The position numbers were made by a program, and so were the translations under genes. A stretch of 64,000 nucleotides of DNA from Ruania alba (lineage in GTDB: Bacteria > Actinomycetota > Actinomycetes > Actinomycetales > Beutenbergiaceae), in assembly GCF_900105765.1 (NCBI RefSeq), contig NZ_FNTX01000002.1, forward strand, positions 744,001-808,000, in the 5' to 3' direction. A model generated the notes under the pieces. That model was not told the origin of the DNA. It made no database searches and saw only the letters and a list, made by a program, of their open reading frames with translations. Shown piece by piece: positions 28,976 through 35,965 of the stretch (positions are counted from its first letter, which is position 1; every line of letters begins with the position of its first letter).

Positions 28976-29080
28976 CTACTCCTCGTCGACGGGAGCCTCC
29001 CGCAGGACTCCCGGGTCACTCGGCGTCAGCACACCCAGGATCCGGTTCAGATCCTGCACACTCGCGCACTCGATGCTCAG
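28976..29080 (-). pseudogene. Duplicated 3' end of parB (fragment)
   Basis: On the minus strand this reads [20 protein letters not shown] and on to a TAG stop, matching the last ~33 codons of the intact parB (38325-39716). By eye about 85% of bases match; similarity stops abruptly near 29081. It sits directly after ddl in the same convergent arrangement that the ddl remnant has with intact parB. It is the left-hand scar of a segmental duplication. Confidence 0.8.
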
Positions 29081-29106
29081 ACCCTTCCCTTGTCAGAGGC
29101 CGCGAG

Positions 29107-29147
29107 CCTCCGGATAGGTCAGCCTCAGGGACTGACCTATCCGGAGG
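29107..29147. terminator. Perfect hairpin terminator
   Basis: 16-base perfect arms (29107-29122 and 29132-29147) and a 9-base loop, 33 bases after the stop of the minus-strand Ig-repeat protein gene, close to the duplication junction. Confidence 0.75.
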
Positions 29148-29180
29148 TGTCTCACGCGCGTGCTACTCCTTCGACGTTGC

Positions 29181-31610
29181 TCAGGAGTGGCTCGCGCCCG
29201 TGCCGGCTGCAACGGTGTAGTTGCAGACGAACCTGTAGGTCGTGACCTTGGAGGTATCCGCCTCATCGGCGAAGGTCACGGTGACGGCGTTCGCCCCCTC
29301 TGTGGGAGTGAAGGTCACCGAGCACGTGGTGGACTGACCCGCCTCCAGCGTTTCCGCCTCACAGGTCACCTCACCAGCCTCCGACTGAGCGGCCAACTCG
29401 ACACTGCTGCTGCCGTTGTTGGTCACCGGGATGGCCATCGTGATCTGCTCACCCACACCGTCCGGCGTCTCGCCGGCAGCAATGACCTCGACGGTGGGCT
29501 GTGTCACGGTGAAGTGCGCCGTGCCGGATCCTCCGTCGTTGCCGTTCTCGCTCCCGTTGTAGGTGAAGGAGAATTCGAAGACGCCACCCTCATTGGGGCC
29601 CGACTCACTGCCGAATGTCACGTTCACGGTGTTCTCTCCCTCAGCAGGAGTGACCGTGATCGAGCACGTGGTGGACTGACCCGCCTCCAGCGTTTCCGCC
29701 TCACAGGTCACCTCACCAGCATCGGACTCAGCCACCAGCGAAGTGATGGTCTCGGCACCGCTGTTGGTCACCGGAATGGTCATCCGGACCTGCTCACCCA
29801 CACCGTCCGGCGTGTCAGCAGCTGGAATGACCTCCATGCCGGCCTCATCCACAGAGAACGTCGGATCGCTCGAGCCGCCACCCAGCAGATCACCGGTCGG
29901 GAGGCTCCCGAGCAGGTCACCCGTGGGCAGGCCACCGATCAGATCATCGGTGGGCAGGCCACCGACCAGATCATCGGTGGGCAGGCCGTCCGTGGGGAGC
30001 CCGTCCGTGGGCAAGCCACCCAGCAGGTCACCCGTGGGCAGACCACCGAGCAGGTCACCCGTGGGCAGACCACCGAGCAGATCGCCCGTGGGCAGACCAC
30101 CCAGCAGGTCACCCGTGGGCAGACCACCGACCAGATCATCGGTCGGGAGTGTGCCGCTGCCATCCGTGCCATCGGTCCCGGTAGTTCCGGTGAAGGTGAA
30201 CGTGAACTGGAAGGATCCGACGCTCGAGGAGTCGCCCTCACTGCCGAATGTCACGTTCACGGTGTTCTCTCCCTCAGCAGGAGTGACCGTGATCGAGCAC
30301 GTGGTGGACTGACCCGCCTCCAGCGTTTCCGCCTCACAGGTCACCTCACCAGCATCGGACTCAGCCACCAACGAAGTGATGGTCTCGGCACCGCTGTTGG
30401 TCACCGGAATGGTCATCCGGACCTGCTCACCCACACCGTCCGGCGTGTCAGCAGCTGGAATGACCTCCATGCCGGCCTGATCCACAGAGAACGTCGGCAC
30501 GCTCGAGCCGCCGTCGGCGCCTTCGCTCGAGCCGCCGCCCAGCAGATCACCGTTGGCCAGGCCGCCAATCAGTCCGTCGGCGCCTGAGCCATCTCCCGTT
30601 CCGCCGCTCACAATGGAGGACAGCGACTCGAGGGTGTTGATGTTCTCCGTCACCTCAAGGGCTTCGAGGATGGCTGTGGGATCGCCGCTGGACACACTCT
30701 CCAGTGCCGTCTCCCACAAGAGCCGCCAGGTATCAACGTGATCACCTGCGAAACCGACGTACTCCTCCATGTTGGTCAACGTCTCGGGAGTCACGCGCGC
30801 CAGAATGTCCGACGCGTCAGTTGTCTCCCAGAGATAGTTGGGGTTCGTGAGCATTTCTGGACTCGGAAGGCCCGGAATGATCAGATCTGAAAGGTTAGCC
30901 AGTTCATCAGCTGACGGGACATTCAGAGTCGTTAGGTCATTCGAGTCCAGAGGGATTCCGATCCCGCCGCATGAGGTGAGCAGGGTCACATAGTCAGTGC
31001 CGTGCCCCCTCACGTGCGAGGGGTTGAAAACCGGAATCCAACCCAGGGGTCCACCGTAGATGTCGATGACCGGCATGTCGGAGTTTCCGATGGCACCACT
31101 GGCCAAGGAGAGAACCAGGTTCTCGTAGGTGTCATCGGTGTGGAATTCGTTGAAGTGCGAGAAAGTTCCAAGCAGTGGAATTCCCTCTTCGTTGGCCCAC
31201 ATGTGATCGAGGAAGAAGGTACAGGCGTCTCCTCCGCCGCCGCCGTGCCCTCCGTGACCACCGCCACCTTCCTCGTGGCCACCGTCACCTTGCTCCTGGC
31301 CAGCGTTTCCGCCTCCATGCCCTCCGTGCCCGTCTGACTGTCCGCCGGACTGGGCACCGGTGGCACTGATCAGTTGCGGATCAGAGGAAGAGCCGCCCTG
31401 CGTGGTCATCACTGGCGAATCGTCAGTCGGCTCGTCTGACCCAAGGGGAGCGGCCATCGCTGAGGACATCAGGCCGAAGCTCGCCGCCGCGGCAACGACT
31501 ATCGATGCCACTGTACGACCCGTCCGGCGCGCGAATGCGGGAGGCACACTCCTCTCCGGCTGCACGTATTCGGAGTCACCGTGACGGCGACCCCACATGA
31601 TGATTGACAT
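29181..31610 (-). CDS. Secreted His/Gly-rich protein with Ig-like repeats
   Basis: 809 aa from the ATG at 31610, preceded by GGAGAAG. Signal peptide around RRTGRTVASIVVAAAASFG ending SAMA. Then a His/Gly-rich stretch (GHGGHGGGNAGQ, GGGGHGGHGGGGG), a ~250-aa domain of unknown type (starting CTFFLDHMWANEEG), an Ig-like domain, an array of GLPTGDLLG-type 9-mers, and two more Ig-like domains. Each Ig-like unit is ~85 aa, begins near F(S/T)V and has a cysteine pair (VTCEAETLEAGQSTTC). Giant 2 has two units of the same type. No sortase motif or C-terminal membrane helix, so it is probably released or held by other surface proteins. The unknown domain and His-rich segment might bind metal (inference). 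Confidence 0.75.
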   Translation of the reverse strand: MSIIMWGRRHGDSEYVQPERSVPPAFARRTGRTVASIVVAAAASFGLMSSAMAAPLGSDEPTDDSPVMTTQGGSSSDPQLISATGAQSGGQSDGHGGHGGGNAGQEQGDGGHEEGGGGHGGHGGGGGDACTFFLDHMWANEEGIPLLGTFSHFNEFHTDDTYENLVLSLASGAIGNSDMPVIDIYGGPLGWIPVFNPSHVRGHGTDYVTLLTSCGGIGIPLDSNDLTTLNVPSADELANLSDLIIPGLPSPEMLTNPNYLWETTDASDILARVTPETLTNMEEYVGFAGDHVDTWRLLWETALESVSSGDPTAILEALEVTENINTLESLSSIVSGGTGDGSGADGLIGGLANGDLLGGGSSEGADGGSSVPTFSVDQAGMEVIPAADTPDGVGEQVRMTIPVTNSGAETITSLVAESDAGEVTCEAETLEAGQSTTCSITVTPAEGENTVNVTFGSEGDSSSVGSFQFTFTFTGTTGTDGTDGSGTLPTDDLVGGLPTGDLLGGLPTGDLLGGLPTGDLLGGLPTGDLLGGLPTDGLPTDGLPTDDLVGGLPTDDLIGGLPTGDLLGSLPTGDLLGGGSSDPTFSVDEAGMEVIPAADTPDGVGEQVRMTIPVTNSGAETITSLVAESDAGEVTCEAETLEAGQSTTCSITVTPAEGENTVNVTFGSESGPNEGGVFEFSFTYNGSENGNDGGSGTAHFTVTQPTVEVIAAGETPDGVGEQITMAIPVTNNGSSSVELAAQSEAGEVTCEAETLEAGQSTTCSVTFTPTEGANAVTVTFADEADTSKVTTYRFVCNYTVAAGTGASHS

Positions 31611-31797
31611 AATTACTTCTCCATTCTCATCCATCGAATTTTCGGGATTCGTGAGACCGATGGATCGCACCGATCTCGGAGATCAAGGCCCTCCGGAGGG
31701 TGAATTCGTATGAGAGTCCTCGATCTGTTCTCAGGGACACCAGTGCAGGAGGGTCACGTCGTTTGTTCCGACATGAACTGGTGTCGTCGCGTTCCCC

Positions 31798-31827
31798 GCC
31801 CGCTGCCTGTTTGGCGAGCAGACGGGC
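31798..31827 (-). terminator. Hairpin after giant 2
   Basis: On the minus strand GCCCGTCTGC ... GCAGCGGGC forms a stem with one bulged base, 16 bases after the giant 2 stop. Partial confidence because of the bulge and lack of a T-run. Confidence 0.5.
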
Positions 31828-31842
31828 TTCAGAGGCCGTGGA

Positions 31843-34800
31843 TCACGTCGTCATGGCTCGACGGCGGCGCACCATCACCAGACCAGAAAGAATCAGCAAG
31901 CCTGCGATTCCGGCAAGTTGGGGACTTCCCACACCTGTCGCTGGCAACACGCCGATAGGTCCGAATCCGGGTGAGGTGATTGATACAGAGGATCCGCCGG
32001 TCACGATCGAGCCACCGGTAACATGGCTGACGCTCCCACCGGGCACAATCGCGCCACCAGTTGGGAAGGACACGCTGCCACCAGTCACGTTCGAGACGCC
32101 TGTGACATCCACTGACCCGCCGACGCCACCGGTTCCGTTGGTGTCGTCCGTTGCGTTGACGGGGAACTGGTAGGTGGCCACCTTTGAGACATCAGTCTCA
32201 TCGATGAAGGCCACGGTCACCGTGCTCACACCATCCGGCGTAAACGTCACCGTACAGGTCGTGGATTCACCAGGAGCCAACGACGTCGACTCACAGGTCA
32301 GCTCACCAACATCAGACTGAGCCACCAAACTCCCAACCGGAGTATCACCGCTATTGGTCACAGAAACCGTCATACGGATCTGCTCACCAACACCCTCCGG
32401 AGTGTCAGCCGCCGGCACAACTTCCATGCTGGCCTCATCCACAGTGAAAACCACCGTGCCCGATGTGCCGTCGATGCCATCGCCACCGTCCGTTGCGTTG
32501 ACGGGGAACTGGTAGGTGGCCACCTTTGAGACATCAGTCTCATCGATGAAGGCCACGGTCACCGTGCTCACACCATCCGGCGTAAACGTCACCGTACAGG
32601 TCGTGGATTCACCAGGAGCCAACGACGTCGACTCACAGGTCAGCTCACCAACATCAGACTGAGCCACCAGACTCCCAACCGGAGTATCACCGCTATTGGT
32701 CACAGAAACCGTCATACGGATCTGCTCACCAACACCCTCCGGAGTGTCAGCCGCCGGCACAACTTCCATGCTGGCCTCATCCACAGTGAAAACCACCGTG
32801 CCCGATGTGCCGTCGATGCCGTCAGTGCCGCTGGTCCCATTGGTTCCGTCAGTGCCGTCGGTCCCGTCCGGGCTGTCGGTCCCGTCAGTGCCGTCAGTTC
32901 CATCGGTCCCGTCGGTGCCGTCAGACCCATCGGTCCCATCAGTGCCGTCGGTCCCGTCCGGGCTGTCGGTCCCATCAGTGCCGTCAGTGCCGTCAGTGCC
33001 GTCAGTTCCATCGGTCCCGTCGGTTCCGTCGGTCCCGTCCGGGCTGTCGGTCCCATCAGTACCGCCGAGCAGACCACCAGGATCATCACCAAGCAGCCCA
33101 TCAGTCACACCACCCGGCAAAACACCAAGCAGCCCATCACTCACACCAGCGCCATCAGACCCATCAGTGCCGCCAAGCAGACCACCAAAATCATCACCAA
33201 GCAGCCCATCAGTCACACCACCCGGCAAAACACCAAGCAGCCCATCACTCACACCAGCGCCATCGGTCCCGTCAGCTCCATCGGTCCCGTCGGTCCCATC
33301 GGTGCCGTCAGACCCATCGGTCCCATCAGTGCCGTCGGTCCCGTCCGGGCTGTCGGTCCCATCAGTACCGCCGAGCAGACCACCAAAATCATCACCAAGC
33401 AGCCCATCAGTCACACCACCCGGCAAAACACCAAGCAGCCCATCACTCACACCAGCGCCATCGGTCCCGTCAGCTCCATCGGTTCCGTCAGTCCCGTCGG
33501 TGCCGTCGGTGCCATCGGTCCCGTCGGTTCCATTGGTCCCGTCGGTGCCGTCGGTTCCGTCGGTTCCATCGGTTCCATCGGTCCCGTCGGTTCCGTCAGG
33601 CCCGTCGGTTCCATCGGTTCCGTCGGTTCCATCGGTCCCGTCGGTTCCATTGGTCCCGTCGGTTCCATCGGTCCCGTCGGTTCCATCGGTTCCATCGGTC
33701 CCGTCGGTTCCATCGGTCCCGTCGGTTCCATCGGTCCCGTCGGTTCCATCGGTCCCGTCGGTTCCATCGGTCCCGTCGGTCCCGTCGGTCCCGTCGGTTC
33801 CATCGGTCCCGTCGGTCCCATCGGTCCCGTCGGTTCCATCGGTCCCATCGGTTCCATCGGTCCCGTCGGTTCCATCGGTTCCGTCAGTCCCATCGGATCC
33901 ATCGGATCCGTCAGTCCCATCGGATCCATCGGATCCATCGGATCCATCGGTCCCATCGGTTCCATCGGTCCCGTCAGTCCCATCGGTTCCGTCAGTCCCA
34001 TCGGATCCATCGGATCCGTCAGTCCCATCGGATCCATCGGATCCGTCAGTCCCATCGGATCCATCGGATCCATCGGTTCCATCGGATCCATCGGTTCCAT
34101 CGGTGCCATCGGTCCCATCGGTTCCATCGGTCCCGTCAGTCCCATCGGATCCGTCAGTCCCATCGGATCCATCGGTTCCATCGGTGCCATCGGTCCCATC
34201 GGATCCGTCAGTCCCATCGGTCCCATCGGTGCCATCGGTCCCATCGGATCCGTCAGTCCCATCGGTCCCATCGGTGCCATCGGTGCCATCGGTCCCATCG
34301 GATCCGTCAGTCCCATCGGTCCCATCGGAGCTGTCAGTTCCGTCAGTGCCGCCGAGCAGACCACCAGGATCATCACCAAGCAGCCCATCAGTCACACCAC
34401 CCGGCAAAACACCAAGCAGCCCATCACTCACACCAGCGCCATCGGTCCCGTCAGCGCCATCGGTCCCGTCAGCGCCATTGGTCCCGTCGGTGCCATCGGT
34501 CCCGTCGGTCCCATCGGTGCCATCGGCTCCATCGGCTCCATTGGTCCCGTCGGTTCCGTCCGGGCTGTCGGTGCCATCGGTCCCGTCGGTTCCGTCGGTC
34601 CCGTCAGTCCCATCGGTCCCGTCAGTTCCATCGGTGCCATCGGTCCCGTCGGTGCCATCGGTCCCGTCAGTTCCATCGGTGCCATCGGTCCCGTCGGTGC
34701 CATCGGTCCCATCGGATCCGTCAGTTCCATCGGTCCCATCGGTGCCATCGGTGCCATCGGATCCGTCAGTTCCATCGGTGCCATCGGTCCCGTCGGTCCC

Positions 34801-35880
34801 ATCGGATCCGTCAGTCCCATCGGTGCCATCGGTCCCATCGGATCCGTCAGTCCCATCGGTGCCATCGGTGCCATCGGTCCCATCGGATCCGTCAGTCCCA
34901 TCGGTGCCATCGGATCCGTCAGTCCCATCGGTCCCATCGGATCCGTCAGTGCCATCGGTGCCATCGGATCCGTCAGTCCCATCGGTCCCATCGGATCCGT
35001 CAGTGCCATCGGTCCCATCGGATCCGTCAGTCCCATCGGTCCCATCGGATCCGTCAGTCCCATCGGTTCCATCGGTTCCGTCCGGGCTGTCGGTGCCGTC
35101 GGTCCCATCGGAGTCCGACCCGTCCTCGGTCACGTCCTCAACCGTGCAGCAACCAGGACCGTCGTCGGCGCCGCCCGAGCCGTCAGGCTCGGAGCCTTCA
35201 GAACCGTCCGAACCATCGGAGCCCGAAGATCCGCTCTCGGTCACATCCTCAACGGTGCAGCACTCTTCTTCTGCTTCTGCGCTGACACTCGTACTCGCTG
35301 CAGCTGTCGACGACTGGTCATCGCCGCCACTCGCAGTTTCGGGGTCCACCACAACTGTGGCTGCCCCATCACTCGATTCACCAGCACTCACACTGGCCTC
35401 GGCGGCCGATTCATCGGAGGCGCTGGTCTCTGCCGCGTCGCCGTGGTCCTCGTCGCCACCTTGGTGCTCGACGGCGGACTCGTTCTGAGCAGATTCCTGT
35501 CCGTCGATGCTCGTGCCTTCATCCGCAGCCTCCGGCTGCACGGCACTTGTGTCTGACACCACGGTCTGCTCTACCGTGGTCGTTACCTCTGGCTGGTCAC
35601 TGTCATCGCACTCACCGTCTGTACTCGTCGGCAGAATGCCGTCAAGCACAGCAAGTAGGTCGTCGTCGGTTGATTCACAAATGGCCTCATCATTAGCATC
35701 TGCGCTTCCGCTTTCGGCGGTTCTCTCGACGGTTTCTGAGACCGAGGATATGGCGCTGCTTTCGACGATGCCGTCAACCGCAGAGTCATCATTGGCGGCA
35801 TGCGCTCCGGCTGCGCCAACAACCACGAGCCCACCAGTGAGCAGCGACGTTTGTAACACGCGCCTCACATTGGTATGCAT
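31843..35880 (-). CDS. Giant repetitive sortase-anchored surface protein 2 (1345 aa, LPATG)
   Basis: Start ATG at 35880 with CAGGAG upstream. The signal peptide ([20 protein letters not shown], ending AHA) is clearly paralogous to that of giant 1. An acidic N-terminal region of ~230 aa contains two copies of CCTVEDVTE. Several hundred residues of Gly-(Thr/Ser)-Asp triplets follow, interrupted four times by a segment with VSDGLLGVLPGGVTDGLLGD. Then come two 114-aa units with Ig-like domains (cysteine pair LTCESTSLAPGESTTC) and a Gly/Ser/Val tail ending GVLPATG, a hydrophobic helix and RRRRAMTT. This is a standard cell-wall sorting signal. It follows surface protein B by 85 bases on the same strand. 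Function unknown; wall-anchored matrix or adhesive fibre inferred. Confidence 0.85.
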   Translation of the reverse strand: MHTNVRRVLQTSLLTGGLVVVGAAGAHAANDDSAVDGIVESSAISSVSETVERTAESGSADANDEAICESTDDDLLAVLDGILPTSTDGECDDSDQPEVTTTVEQTVVSDTSAVQPEAADEGTSIDGQESAQNESAVEHQGGDEDHGDAAETSASDESAAEASVSAGESSDGAATVVVDPETASGGDDQSSTAAASTSVSAEAEEECCTVEDVTESGSSGSDGSDGSEGSEPDGSGGADDGPGCCTVEDVTEDGSDSDGTDGTDSPDGTDGTDGTDGSDGTDGTDGSDGTDGTDGSDGTDGTDGSDGTDGTDGSDGTDGTDGSDGTDGTDGSDGTDGTDGTDGTDGSDGTDGTDGTDGSDGTDGTDGTDGTDGSDGTDGTDGTDGTDGSDGTDGTDGTDGTDGTDGTDGTDGTDGTDGTDGTDGTDGTDGTDGTDGTDSPDGTDGTNGADGADGTDGTDGTDGTDGTNGADGTDGADGTDGAGVSDGLLGVLPGGVTDGLLGDDPGGLLGGTDGTDSSDGTDGTDGSDGTDGTDGTDGTDGTDGSDGTDGTDGTDGTDGSDGTDGTDGTDGSDGTDGSDGTDGTDGTDGTDGTDGTDGSDGTDGSDGSDGTDGSDGSDGTDGSDGSDGTDGTDGTDGTDGTDGTDGSDGSDGSDGTDGSDGSDGTDGTDGTDGTDGTDGTDGTDGTDGTDGTDGTDGTDGTDGTDGTDGTDGTDGTDGTDGTDGTDGTDGTDGTDGTDGTDGTNGTDGTDGTDGTDGTDGPDGTDGTDGTDGTDGTDGTDGTNGTDGTDGTDGTDGTDGTDGADGTDGAGVSDGLLGVLPGGVTDGLLGDDFGGLLGGTDGTDSPDGTDGTDGTDGSDGTDGTDGTDGADGTDGAGVSDGLLGVLPGGVTDGLLGDDFGGLLGGTDGSDGAGVSDGLLGVLPGGVTDGLLGDDPGGLLGGTDGTDSPDGTDGTDGTDGTDGTDGTDGTDGTDSPDGTDGTDGTDGSDGTDGTDGTDGTDGTDSPDGTDGTDGTNGTSGTDGIDGTSGTVVFTVDEASMEVVPAADTPEGVGEQIRMTVSVTNSGDTPVGSLVAQSDVGELTCESTSLAPGESTTCTVTFTPDGVSTVTVAFIDETDVSKVATYQFPVNATDGGDGIDGTSGTVVFTVDEASMEVVPAADTPEGVGEQIRMTVSVTNSGDTPVGSLVAQSDVGELTCESTSLAPGESTTCTVTFTPDGVSTVTVAFIDETDVSKVATYQFPVNATDDTNGTGGVGGSVDVTGVSNVTGGSVSFPTGGAIVPGGSVSHVTGGSIVTGGSSVSITSPGFGPIGVLPATGVGSPQLAGIAGLLILSGLVMVRRRRAMTT
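32146..32829 (-). repeat. Two 342-bp copies of the Ig-like unit in giant 2
   Basis: GTCCGTTGCGTTGAC begins both copies, at 32146 and 32488, a period of 342 bases (114 aa). The copies are almost identical at base level. Confidence 0.88.
32806..35110 (-). repeat. Gly-Thr/Ser-Asp triplet array in giant 2
   Basis: A 9-base-period array coding mainly GTD and GSD with occasional SPD, PD, AD or ND variants, interrupted by four copies of the GLLGVLPGG-containing segment. Codons vary synonymously (ACC/ACT, GAC/GAT, GGG/GGC/GGA/GGT). Confidence 0.9.
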
Positions 35881-35937
35881 GGAAGTACTCCTGACTGACT
35901 GGGTGGAATGCGCTAAGAACGCGCATTAATTTGACAC

Positions 35938-35955
35938 GCCGGAACTATTTCCGGC
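35938..35955. other. Intercistronic hairpin between surface protein B and giant 2
   Basis: GCCGGAA CTAT TTCCGGC, 7-base arms, in the 85-base gap; positional counterpart of the hairpin in module 1. Confidence 0.4.
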
Positions 35956-35965
35956 CGCCAACCCG

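Noticed and set aside
32696-35488. A 930-aa plus-strand frame (VPSVPS repeats) and other long frames opposite or offset to giant 2
   Set aside because: Same cause: the 9-base triplet array leaves several frames open. Only the 31843-35880 minus-strand frame has signal peptide and LPATG.
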